Below, one piece after another: positions 1-5,535 of a DNA stretch of 7,429 nucleotides. Each line of letters begins with the position of its first letter. The stretch's first letter is position 1. The stretch is from Eggerthellaceae bacterium UBA5906 (GTDB lineage Bacteria > Actinomycetota > Coriobacteriia > Coriobacteriales > Eggerthellaceae): positions 1 to 7,429 of the forward strand of contig DJEE01000011.1 of NCBI GenBank assembly GCA_002431805.1. Reading direction: 5' to 3'. Both the position numbers and the translations under genes were made by a program. Below the pieces are notes generated by a model that saw only the letters and a list, made by a program, of their open reading frames with translations, searched no databases and had not been told where the DNA came from.

Positions 1-1685
1 TTTGCGCCCTTACTACCTTTGCTGCCAGCCGAACCGCCGCCCATCAGCTCGTCCACCAGCGAATCGTCGGTGGGCGCCGGGCCATCAAGCTGGCCGGACT
101 TGAACAGGTAGTAGTCGTAATCGCCGTCGTACACGGTTACCTTGCTGGGCTTCACTTCCACAATGCGGTTAGCCACGCTGCGGATAAGGTGACGGTCGTG
201 CGTGATGAGCAAAATGGTGCCCTCAAAGCGGTTGAGCGCCTGCTCAAGCACATCGGTGCTGGCGATGTCCAAGTGGTTGGTAGGCTCGTCCAGGCACAGC
301 AGGGGCTTCGGCGCCACCAGCATTTTCGCCAAGGCCAAGCGGCCCTTTTCGCCGCCGGAAAGCACGCTGACCTTCTTGTCAACCGCGTCACCCTCGAACA
401 AAAACGCGCCCGCCAAGCTGCGCACCTGGCTGATGGTCCATCCCGGCGCTGCATGGTCAAGCTCCTCGAACACGGTGTTGCCCGCGTGCAGTTCCTCCAG
501 CTGATGCTGCGCGTAATACGTGTACGCCACGTGCACGCCATAGGTGATGGTGCCCGCATCGGGCTTCAGCACGCCGGCGATCATCTTCATGAGCGTAGAC
601 TTGCCCGCGCCGTTCGGCCCCACCAGCGCCACCTTGTCGCCACGATACATGGTGAAGTCGAAGTTGTCGTACACGCGCTTGTCGCCGAAGTGCTTCACCA
701 GCCCGCGGCAACGCACCACCTCGTCGCCGGTGCGCGGCGGCTGCACGAAGTTGAAGTGGATGGGCTTTTTCTCCTCGGGAATCTCGATGAGCTCTTCCTT
801 GAGGCGCTCCAGGCGCTGCGCGCGCTCCTGCGCCTGACGGGCCTTCGTGGCCTTGTAGCGGAAGCGCTCGACGAAATCTTCCAGGTGCTTCATTTCCTCA
901 AGCTGCTTGGTGCGCTGCTGGCGCAGGCGTTCGATGCGCTCCTCGCGCGCCTTGAGGTAGGCAGAGTAATTGCCCTTGTACAGGTTGACGCGGCCGTTTG
1001 CCACCTCGGCCACGCGATCGACCATGTTGTCCATGAACTCGCGGTCGTGGCTGACCACGATGACGGTACCCTCGTAGCCACGCAAAAAGCCCTCGAGCCA
1101 CTTCACCGATTCTAGGTCCAAGTGGTTGGTAGGCTCGTCGAGCATAAGCACCTCGGGGTTGCGCACCAAAAGCTTTGCCAGCGCGATGCGCATCTGCCAG
1201 CCGCCCGAGAAGTTCGTGGTGGCCTGCATGATGTCGCCTTCCTTGAAGCCCAAGCCGAACAGCACGCTGCGCACCTTCGACTCGATGGTGTAACCGCCCA
1301 ACGTTTCGTACGCATCGCGCGCGCGGCCGGCAGCGGCAAGCTGGCGCTCGGTGGGGTGCTCACCCAGCGATTCTTCCAGTTCACGCAGGCGTTGCTCAGC
1401 TTGCAGGATTTCCACCTGCGAGGACATAACTTCCTCGAAGATAGGGCGATCGGGCATTTCGATGGCCTCCTGCTCCAGATAGCCCACGCGCGCGCCCTTC
1501 GCAAACAGGATACGACCCTCGTCGGCGTCCTCGCGCCCGCTGATAATGTTGAGCATGGTGGTTTTGCCGGCGCCGTTCGGGCCCACCAGCGCCAAGCGGT
1601 CATATTCCTCCAGCTTGAACGTGACGTCGGAGAACAACGTGCGCCCGCCGAACGACTTCGTCAAATGCTCAACCTGCATGATCAT
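1..1685 (-). CDS. ABC-F family ATPase (translation factor), 3' end beyond window
   Basis: Soluble twin-ATPase protein of the ABC-F family, whose members bind the ribosomal E site and act on stalled or antibiotic-bound ribosomes. The 561 visible residues contain two complete nucleotide-binding domains. Domain 1 has Walker [10 protein letters not shown] (35-43), signature SGGWQMR (160-166) and Walker [10 protein letters not shown] (182-190). Domain 2 has Walker [10 protein letters not shown] (356-364), signature LSGGEKG (441-447) and LDEPTNHLD (465-473). No transmembrane domain is present. A charged helical linker (about 240-300, rich in Arg, Glu, Gln, Lys) separates the domains, as expected for the P-site tRNA interaction arm. 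After the usual GDYDYYL motif the chain enters a Gly/Ser/Lys-rich tail and leaves the window without a stop. ATG 1685 is chosen because AAAAGGAG lies 11 bases upstream; an in-frame ATG at 1679 is the alternative. The subfamily (Uup, YheS or resistance type) cannot be told from sequence alone. Confidence 0.95.
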   Translation of the reverse strand, partial: MIMQVEHLTKSFGGRTLFSDVTFKLEEYDRLALVGPNGAGKTTMLNIISGREDADEGRILFAKGARVGYLEQEAIEMPDRPIFEEVMSSQVEILQAEQRLRELEESLGEHPTERQLAAAGRARDAYETLGGYTIESKVRSVLFGLGFKEGDIMQATTNFSGGWQMRIALAKLLVRNPEVLMLDEPTNHLDLESVKWLEGFLRGYEGTVIVVSHDREFMDNMVDRVAEVANGRVNLYKGNYSAYLKAREERIERLRQQRTKQLEEMKHLEDFVERFRYKATKARQAQERAQRLERLKEELIEIPEEKKPIHFNFVQPPRTGDEVVRCRGLVKHFGDKRVYDNFDFTMYRGDKVALVGPNGAGKSTLMKMIAGVLKPDAGTITYGVHVAYTYYAQHQLEELHAGNTVFEELDHAAPGWTISQVRSLAGAFLFEGDAVDKKVSVLSGGEKGRLALAKMLVAPKPLLCLDEPTNHLDIASTDVLEQALNRFEGTILLITHDRHLIRSVANRIVEVKPSKVTVYDGDYDYYLFKSGQLDGPAPTDDSLVDELMGGGSAGSKGSKGA

Positions 1686-1723
1686 GGTGCAATAACTCCT
1701 TTTCTTTGCTGCAGCCTTTCATC

Positions 1724-1867
1724 TTACCTGATAGCGCACGCAAGCGACATCAAGCCCGCAAAGATAACCGAAACGCCCAAGCCGCATGCGAGAATAGGCC
1801 TTAAAAACCCCTTTTGCGCGACGCCTTGTCGTAGTCGCTGCCAAAATTTGCGCTCATGTGTATTCAC
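1724..1867 (-). CDS. possible small single-pass membrane protein (47 aa)
   Basis: Doubtful short ORF directly upstream of the ABC-F gene, same strand, ending about 20 bases before the ABC-F ribosome binding site. Read from GTG 1867 it gives a basic N-terminal half (HERKFWQRLRQ) followed by one hydrophobic stretch (about residues 22-45, PILACGLGVSVIFAGLMSLAC) and a short Arg end, so it would be an N-in single-span peptide. An AAGGCGAA stretch precedes the GTG but is a weak ribosome binding site. The frame stays open upstream to 1978 with ATG codons that have no ribosome binding site. No family is recognised. It could equally be a chance hydrophobic ORF in the ABC-F leader. Confidence 0.3.
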   Translation of the reverse strand: MNTHERKFWQRLRQGVAQKGFLRPILACGLGVSVIFAGLMSLACAIR

Positions 1868-2115
1868 ACTTCGCCTTTGGCCCCTTCGGCTACTCTCGCA
1901 CGTAGCAAACGAGCAAACGGTGGTAACCATCGCATAAGAAAGGAGGTTTTCGCCGCCAGGAATAAGTAATTCGCACACATAGACGCAAATTTTGACAGCA
2001 GCAGCTCATTTTGGCAGCGAAATCCCGACAGCAAGAGCCAGTAACGCAAGGACCCTCAATGAAAACCGCCCGGTTCGGCCCGATTCCGCCCGAGCAAGTC
2101 GTGAAACCCTTCTAA
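1868..2115. other. intergenic stretch without recognised feature
   Basis: Divergent intergenic DNA between the minus-strand ABC-F side and the plus-strand MerR gene. An AAAGGAGG motif at about 1939-1946 on the plus strand looks like a strong ribosome binding site, but no start codon follows at a usable distance. No convincing gene, hairpin terminator or repeat is seen. Confidence 0.5.
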
Positions 2116-2120
2116 AACGC

Positions 2121-2151
2121 TTGACATGAAGCAAGGTCTAAGTGGTGAAAT
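2121..2151 (+). promoter_or_regulatory. MerR-type promoter of the regulator gene, 19-bp spacer
   Basis: TTGACA (2121-2126) and TGAAAT (2146-2151) are separated by 19 bp, the over-long spacing typical of promoters controlled by MerR-family proteins. Within the spacer, CTTGAC and GTCTAAG form an imperfect dyad, a plausible operator. The regulator starts 32 bases downstream, so autoregulation is the natural inference. A TATATG at 2151-2156 would be the alternative -10 but gives a 24-bp spacer. Confidence 0.5.
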
Positions 2152-2183
2152 ATATGTAACAAGGTAAACGCGAGGGGACGTTC

Positions 2184-2558
2184 ATGAAAATCGCTGAGGT
2201 TAGCAAGCAATTTGACATTTCAGCCGACACGCTGCGCTATTACGAGCGCGTGGGGCTTATGACGCCGGTACGCCGCACATCAAGCGGCATCCGGGACTAT
2301 TCCGAGCAAGATTGCGCGCGCATCCAGTTCATCAAGTGCATGCGCGGGGCGGGTATGTCCATCGACGCGCTCATTGAATACATGAGGCTTATCGCCGAGG
2401 GCGACAGCACCATCCAGCAACGCATCGCGCTTCTAGAAGAGCAGCGCGACCTGATGCGTCAGCGCGTAGCGGAAATGCAGGCCGGCATCGACAAACTTGA
2501 TTACAAGATAGCCAACTACGCACAAGTAATGAAAACGGCCGAAGAAAAGCTTCGGTAA
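2184..2558 (+). CDS. MerR-family transcriptional regulator, AdhR-like
   Basis: DNA-binding regulator of 124 residues. The N-terminal winged helix-turn-helix begins MKIAEVSKQF, with the family hallmark DTLRYYERVGL (15-25) and the wing around 30-40. Residues 75-124 form the dimerisation helix (IQQRIALLEEQRDLMRQ). It lacks the metal-binding C-terminal loop of MerR, CueR or ZntR. Cys52 lies in the stretch FIKCMRGAGMS, the position of the conserved, aldehyde-responsive cysteine known for Bacillus AdhR; Cys44 is also present. Sensing of reactive carbonyls or other thiol-reactive electrophiles is therefore a reasonable inference, not shown. ATG 2184 follows GAGGGG (2172-2177). The usual partner gene (dehydrogenase, oxidoreductase or carboxymuconolactone decarboxylase) is not adjacent: the gene is monocistronic, with its own promoter and terminator. 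Confidence 0.9.
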   Translation: MKIAEVSKQFDISADTLRYYERVGLMTPVRRTSSGIRDYSEQDCARIQFIKCMRGAGMSIDALIEYMRLIAEGDSTIQQRIALLEEQRDLMRQRVAEMQAGIDKLDYKIANYAQVMKTAEEKLR

Positions 2559-2569
2559 AAGCAGCAACC

Positions 2570-2601
2570 ATCAAGCCCGGGTAACCGGGCTTGATTCTTT
2601 T
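2570..2601 (+). terminator. intrinsic terminator of the MerR gene
   Basis: Perfect 11-bp stem ATCAAGCCCGG / CCGGGCTTGAT with a GTAA (GNRA-type) tetraloop, followed by TCTTTT. It begins 11 bases after the MerR stop codon. Confidence 0.9.
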
Positions 2602-2724
2602 CAGGTGGCCGCATGGCCTCGCAAGTGGTGGGCAATTGACGGCACGCAAGCCAACGTCGGCGGGCAAGTTCAGCATCGTACGAGCAGCCACTTGCGCCCC
2701 TACAAGAATTTTTAAAAAAGGGGC

Positions 2725-2752
2725 TTGCGCAGAAAATTGAAATCCGTATAAT
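2725..2752 (+). promoter_or_regulatory. sigma-70-type promoter of tRNA-Asn
   Basis: TTGCGC (2725-2730), a 16-bp spacer and consensus TATAAT (2747-2752). The expected start near 2760 leaves a leader of about 30 bases before the tRNA. The flanking DNA is AT-rich. Confidence 0.75.
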
Positions 2753-2788
2753 ACTTTCTTGCGCCAAGGAAACAGAAGCGCACCGAAT

Positions 2789-2863
2789 TCCTCGGTAGCT
2801 CAACGGCAGAGCATCCGGCTGTTAACCGGAGGGTTGTAGGTTCGAATCCTACCCGGGGAGCCA
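2789..2863 (+). tRNA. tRNA-Asn (anticodon GTT), CCA encoded
   Basis: Full cloverleaf: acceptor arms TCCTCGG (2789-2795) and CCGGGGA (2853-2859) with one T-G wobble pair; D stem GCTC/GAGC; anticodon stem TCCGG/CCGGA around loop CTGTTAA with anticodon GTT at 2821-2823; T stem GTAGG/CCTAC around TTCGAAT; discriminator G; encoded CCA at 2861-2863. The 3' end of such a gene is a common integration site, and the DNA to its right is gene-poor and then accessory in character. No duplicate of the tRNA 3' end was found in the window. Confidence 0.97.
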
Positions 2864-2872
2864 TGAAGCTCC

Positions 2873-2906
2873 AAGAACCGCCCAAGAGATTGGGTGGTTC
2901 TTTTAT
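2873..2906 (+). terminator. intrinsic terminator of tRNA-Asn
   Basis: 13-bp stem AAGAACCGCCCAA / TTGGGTGGTTCTT with one G-T pair and GAGA loop, running into TTTTATT. It starts 10 bases after the encoded CCA. Confidence 0.92.
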
Positions 2907-2937
2907 TATGTCTTGACATCTGAATCGGTGAATGGTA

Positions 2938-2966
2938 TTGCGCAAACGAAAACGCACGCGTATAGT
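2938..2966 (+). promoter_or_regulatory. putative promoter downstream of tRNA-Asn
   Basis: TTGCGC (2938-2943), a 17-bp spacer and TATAGT (2961-2966). The -35 is identical to that of the tRNA-Asn promoter. A TTGACA at 2913-2918 lies upstream but has only a poor -10 (TATTGC, 2936-2941) at 17 bp. The next feature is a terminator about 50 bases downstream, so any product would be a short RNA. Confidence 0.5.
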
Positions 2967-2972
2967 GCGAAG

Positions 2973-3050
2973 CACGGTGCCCCGACATACCGGGCGACAT
3001 CGTTTGAGTCTACCCGGCTATGCTTTGGACGGCTGAGCCGGGTTTTCTTT
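2973..3050 (+). ncRNA. candidate small RNA of about 80 nt
   Basis: Defined only by a promoter-like pair (TTGCGC-17-TATAGT) and an intrinsic terminator; there is no ORF between them. The predicted transcript has a small hairpin CCCG(ACATAC)CGGG near 2983-2996 and then the terminator stem. The 3' arm of the first hairpin (CCGGG) could instead pair with CCCGG at 3013-3017 and so compete with the terminator, an attenuator-like arrangement. No known RNA family is recognised. It may be a housekeeping or island RNA, or a leader whose downstream gene has been lost. Confidence 0.35.
3012..3050 (+). terminator. intrinsic terminator
   Basis: 8-bp stem ACCCGGCT (3012-3019) / AGCCGGGT (3036-3043) with a 16-base loop, followed by a T-rich tail TTTCTTT. 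It is oriented for plus-strand transcription, with no T tract for the minus strand. Confidence 0.7.
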
Positions 3051-3063
3051 TACTGCATGTCGT

Positions 3064-3189
3064 TCACTTGGCGCGGTCGATAAGAAGCACTATCAACGTC
3101 AGCAGGGCGCATGCTGCGGTAACCGTCTGAGCCAATACAAAGGCAGAACAGCGATAATACGGTCTGTTTTTATCTACCTGACCTGCCAT
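3064..3189 (-). CDS. possible 41-aa single-span membrane peptide
   Basis: ATG 3189 to TGA 3064. A hydrophilic N-terminus (MAGQVDKNRPYYR) is followed by a continuous hydrophobic span at about residues 15-37 (SAFVLAQTVTAAC then ALLTLIVLLI) and a short DRAK tail, the layout of a single transmembrane peptide with its basic end at the C-terminus. No good ribosome binding site is visible upstream and no promoter is convincing. It lies alone between the candidate small RNA and gene-poor DNA. No family is recognised; toxin-type or small regulatory membrane peptides have this look, but nothing here proves that. Confidence 0.3.
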   Translation of the reverse strand: MAGQVDKNRPYYRCSAFVLAQTVTAACALLTLIVLLIDRAK

Positions 3190-3374
3190 TATTTGGCTGC
3201 ACTAAAGGCAAAGCGCTTCATCTGGAATGCAACTTGAATCCTCGTGAACGCATCCGCGCTTCCTAAGCTTCCCGTGCGGTAACTGAGCCGATTTACACAA
3301 ATCAAGATCTCGCAAGCTCAATATTCGGTAGATGTGTGCAACCTGTGAATCGACCCCTTTAGGGAAAATAATTT

Positions 3375-3695
3375 TTGATTCCAAGCACACGCAAAGAACA
3401 TGTCCGCATCACAGGACGCACACACGCAGGGTATTCTCGTCCGAACAACTGTACCCTGAACCCCATGTGCTATGTTCTCCCCGATAGCAACACCTGCCTT
3501 TACACGGGATACGAAGTACAGCAGCTAGGCGACCACAATTTGACGATCGCAATCAACGAGATCTACGCGCGCCATGGACTCATTTTCAATGATTCGGATT
3601 TAACCGATTGTTTCATATCGCAAAGCTGGTATGTTCCAACATGCGAGTTTTCAGATTCCGAAGGTTGCAACCTGCTCAACGGGTTCGAGCAATAA
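3375..3695 (+). CDS. YARHG-domain ORF, probably a 5'-truncated remnant
   Basis: 106 residues from TTG 3375; an in-frame stop (TAA 3369-3371) closes the frame just upstream. Residues 32-106 match the extracellular YARHG domain: YVLPDSNTCLY start, central NEIYARHGLIFND, and the aromatic end SQSWYVPT followed by LNGFEQ. Such domains normally form the C-terminus of longer secreted proteins or lipoproteins. Here there is no signal peptide or lipobox, the start is a TTG with only a weak GGGAAAA ribosome binding site, and the next ATG (3465) has none. The first 30 residues are unlike the family. A fragment left after loss of the 5' part is the best reading; a small intact gene is the alternative. 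The 185 bases upstream (3190-3374) hold no supported gene. Confidence 0.5.
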   Translation: MIPSTRKEHVRITGRTHAGYSRPNNCTLNPMCYVLPDSNTCLYTGYEVQQLGDHNLTIAINEIYARHGLIFNDSDLTDCFISQSWYVPTCEFSDSEGCNLLNGFEQ

Positions 3696-3759
3696 AACGC
3701 CGTCGTGCTTGCTGCCAAAAGGGAACGACGCGCCTCATAAGCAAACCGCTAGCTTTTTG

Positions 3760-3796
3760 GTGCGAGATGAGAAGCTGTGGTATCTTCGCTTCGCAC
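3760..3796 (+). other. inverted repeat upstream of ssb
   Basis: Outer arms GTGCGA (3760-3765) / TCGCAC (3791-3796) and inner arms GAAG (3771-3774) / CTTC (3784-3787) nest around a 9-base loop. A weak promoter-like pair TTGGTG (3757-3762) and TATCTT (3781-3786), 18-bp spacer, overlaps it. It could be an operator or an RNA hairpin in the ssb leader. Without a T tract it is not a terminator. Confidence 0.35.
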
Positions 3797-3901
3797 CTGT
3801 CCTCAATCAAGTCAGCAGGACTATCGCGCACGTTGAAAACCGAACCTATCAGAGTGCGGCCGCCCGGCCGGTTCGTCTGTGCGCAGAACGGAGGTAGAAC
3901 C

Positions 3902-4327
3902 ATGTCCTACAACCATGTCGGAATCACAGGAAACATCACCCGAGATCCCGAGCTGCGCACGACGCAGTCGGGGTGGTCCATCTTGTCCTTCACCCTCGCG
4001 GTCAGCGACCGCAAGAAGAACACCAGCACCGGCCAGTGGGAGGACCACACCAATTACATCCCCTGCTTCATAGGCGGGAAGGGAAGGCCCCTCGCCCTGG
4101 CTCCCTATCTAACAAAGGGAACGAAGGTGACCGTCGGCGGGAAGCTGCGCTACAGCCGATGGGAGAAGGACGGGAAGGTGCACAGCAAGATCGAGGTTGC
4201 GGTGCAGGAGGTCGAGCTGCCCCCGCGAAATGGTGCCGTCTCGGCACCTGCCGCGAACGGCTCGCCTGCATCAGGCGGCTACGACACTGCCAACGTCCCC
4301 TATTACGACGAAGACGTCGTCTTCTAG
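3902..4327 (+). CDS. ssb: single-stranded DNA-binding protein (SSB)
   Basis: 141-residue SSB that coats single-stranded DNA in replication, recombination and repair. The OB-fold (residues 1-105) starts MSYNHVGITGNITRDPELR and contains the conserved SFTLAVSDRKKN strand, the WEDHTNYIPCFIGGK segment and the GTKVTVGGKLRY strand. A short Ala/Gly/Ser/Pro linker follows, then the acidic tip DEDVVF. The tip, which normally ends DDDIPF and docks partner proteins, keeps the acids and final Phe but has Val for Pro. The protein is shorter than most chromosomal SSBs (about 160-180 residues) and lies outside the rpsF-ssb-rpsR operon, so this is probably an accessory or mobile-element copy. ATG 3902 is preceded by GGAGGT at 3890-3895. 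The frame is open upstream to 3608, but that stretch lacks SSB similarity. Confidence 0.95.
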   Translation: MSYNHVGITGNITRDPELRTTQSGWSILSFTLAVSDRKKNTSTGQWEDHTNYIPCFIGGKGRPLALAPYLTKGTKVTVGGKLRYSRWEKDGKVHSKIEVAVQEVELPPRNGAVSAPAANGSPASGGYDTANVPYYDEDVVF

Positions 4328-4426
4328 GAACGGGTGCGGGAGCATCGGCCACGCAGTTGAGGATATAGCCATTTCGATGGCGCTTTCCTTGCCGCCGCTT
4401 TGGTAGGTTCGGACGAGACGGCACGA

Positions 4427-4451
4427 GGGCCGCGGCATATCGCTGCGGCCC
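4427..4451. other. strong GC-rich hairpin downstream of ssb
   Basis: 10-bp stem GGGCCGCGGC / GCTGCGGCCC with one G-T pair and a 5-base ATATC loop. No T tract follows on either strand, so it is not a typical intrinsic terminator. It sits between the convergent ssb and HNH genes and may stop or stabilise transcripts. Confidence 0.5.
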
Positions 4452-4531
4452 ACTCCCCTCGCTCGACATGCCGACAGTTTCCCGCAACAATCAACACACC
4501 GGAATTTGATGCCAGAATATTCTCGCGAAAC

Positions 4532-4567
4532 TATAACGCTGCCATGTGGCAGCGTTGATTGACCTGG
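4532..4567. repeat. palindromic repeat, copy 1
   Basis: 36-bp unit made of TAT, a 22-bp palindrome with arms AACGCTGCCA (4535-4544) and TGGCAGCGTT (4547-4556) around a TG centre, then GATTGACCTGG. It recurs in the same orientation at 5261-5296 with one mismatch (4534 T against C). It lies 42 bases beyond the 3' end of the HNH gene. The sequence after the palindrome differs between copies beyond GACCTGG. Confidence 0.9.
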
Positions 4568-4609
4568 GGTTTTTATTAGCTAGGTCTCAGATAGTTCGAA
4601 AGACGCCGC

Positions 4610-5224
4610 TTAGAAGAAACGCGGAATCGAGGCTGCGCAAGCAAGCCCTCCCCCGAAAACAAGCCAGAGGCAAAGAGCGACAAACAGCGCCTGCGCGATG
4701 CGGAGTGCGACCCAATACGACCGATGGGCACCCAAAACGCCGCGAATCAGCCAAAGCCCAGTCTTGCTTCCCTTTCTTGCGTTGCACGCGTGGCAGCTCG
4801 GGACGAGGTTCGGCTCGTCGTTCACGCTCTCAGCGCCTATGCTCGCCAGGATCCGGCGCGCAACGGGGGATTTCTGAACGGCAGCCACAGGAACCAGATG
4901 GTCTACCTCCATGTCCTCTTCGCGGCGCAACGCCCTGCCGCAATAGCGGCAGCGCCATGGGCCCGGGTTTCGAGACATGAACTCGCGGCGGTAGCTCGAC
5001 GACCTGAGCAGCGCCGGAGGGAGCGCCTTCACCGAATAGCCGTCCCTGCGCGCCGTCTCCTCGTAGCGCTTTGCTTCGCTCTCGGAAAGCCCCGTGGCCT
5101 CCCAATGGTACGCCCGCTTCCCATCCTTCACGTACCTGAAGGCAGGATACCGCTCGTACGAGAATCGAGTGAAGCACATCCTCGGTTTCCTGATTTCGAC
5201 TTTCCAGCCGTTTCGCATCATCAT
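4610..5224 (-). CDS. HNH endonuclease with C-terminal hydrophobic segment
   Basis: 204-residue predicted nuclease. The HNH/zinc core spans about 90-153: CRYC (Cys92, Cys95), MEVDHLVPV with Asp108-His109, PNLVPSCHACN with Asn139, Cys144, Cys147 and Asn148, then the usual ARKG. The two CxxC pairs should hold a structural zinc, and the DH plus downstream Asn residues should form the metal-dependent nicking or cleaving site. Residues 1-85 are basic and aromatic and unlike a known domain. Residues 171-197 (WVALRIAQALFVALCLWLVF onward) are strongly hydrophobic and end in AASIPRFF, so a membrane tail is likely, which is unusual for this family. Three ATGs follow GGAGG (5229-5233); spacing favours 5221 or 5218 over 5224. 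The gene is bounded by the two 36-bp palindromic repeats and is convergent with ssb. A homing, phage or defence role is possible. Confidence 0.85.
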   Translation of the reverse strand: MMMRNGWKVEIRKPRMCFTRFSYERYPAFRYVKDGKRAYHWEATGLSESEAKRYEETARRDGYSVKALPPALLRSSSYRREFMSRNPGPWRCRYCGRALRREEDMEVDHLVPVAAVQKSPVARRILASIGAESVNDEPNLVPSCHACNARKGSKTGLWLIRGVLGAHRSYWVALRIAQALFVALCLWLVFGGGLACAASIPRFF

Positions 5225-5260
5225 CGCCCCTCCGCTCTTTGTTATTTATCCTCAGGCGAA

Positions 5261-5296
5261 TACAACGCTGCCATGTGGCAGCGTTGATTGACCTGG
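5261..5296. repeat. palindromic repeat, copy 2
   Basis: Same 36-bp unit as at 4532-4567, 35 of 36 bases identical; the palindrome arms are 5264-5273 and 5276-5285. It lies about 40 bases upstream of the HNH start and about 240 bases upstream of the DnaB-N gene, so it occupies the divergent intergenic region between the two genes. It could be an operator, a transcript-end hairpin or a recombination site. Confidence 0.9.
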
Positions 5297-5340
5297 CTTA
5301 ACGAGAACCGCCGCATCTAAGGCTAAGCCGCACTGTTTCA

Positions 5341-5412
5341 GCCAAAGTTCGTTCCGCCAGGCTTTGCCGGCGATGCGCGCGATTATCGCACGACTTTGGC
5401 ACATGATATGAT
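5341..5412 (+). promoter_or_regulatory. putative extended -10 promoter with adjoining inverted repeat
   Basis: TGATATGAT (5404-5412) fits an extended -10 (TG, one base, TATGAT). No good -35 is seen; TTATCG at 5383-5388 is weak. Immediately upstream an inverted repeat GCCAAAGTTCGT (5341-5352) / ACGACTTTGGC (5390-5400), differing by one inserted base, covers the -35 and spacer region and could be an operator. Transcripts starting near 5419 would have a leader of about 117 bases before the DnaB-N gene. The remainder of 5297-5535 shows no gene. Confidence 0.4.
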
Positions 5413-5535
5413 GTCGTCGCACCGTGCGCCCGGCACAACGCCCGAAGGCGCGCTGATCCTTGACAACGGCAAGCGAACGGCAGGTGCGGCAGGCATTCTA
5501 TGCGCTGCCGCACGGCGGCGCGAAAGGACGGAACC

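Noticed and set aside
267..1140. 24-base identical stretches (267-290 and 1117-1140) as a dispersed repeat
   Set aside because: They encode the Walker B regions of the two ABC domains, explained by the internal duplication and shared codon use.
189..1937. Long plus-strand open frames (189-1115 and 1122-1937)
   Set aside because: They are shadows opposite the ABC-F gene, caused by high-GC codon use; the minus-strand frame has all family motifs.
2712..3000. Minus-strand ORFs with APRVGFEPTT and GRIRTYNPPVNSR-like peptides
   Set aside because: They are antisense translations of the tRNA-Asn gene, a well-known source of false protein annotations.
3006..3022. TCTACCCGG as a possible duplicate of the tRNA-Asn 3' end (att site)
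   Set aside because: Only about 8 bases match and they belong to a terminator stem; too short for an attachment repeat.
3202..3390. Minus-strand 62-residue ORF with VAHIYRILSLRDL, faintly like the last helices of a LuxR-type HTH
   Set aside because: The match is only about a dozen residues, the start is a GTG without ribosome binding site and the rest is unlike LuxR; at most a remnant.
3608..3901. In-frame extension of the SSB upstream to 3608
   Set aside because: The peptide is Arg/Cys-rich and unlike SSB, overlaps the YARHG ORF, and the ATG at 3902 has an ideal GGAGGT site.
4427..4451. GC-rich hairpin after ssb as an intrinsic terminator
   Set aside because: No T tract on either strand; kept only as a hairpin.
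5460..5465. TTGACA upstream of the DnaB-N gene as a -35
   Set aside because: No -10-like sequence at 15-19 bp.
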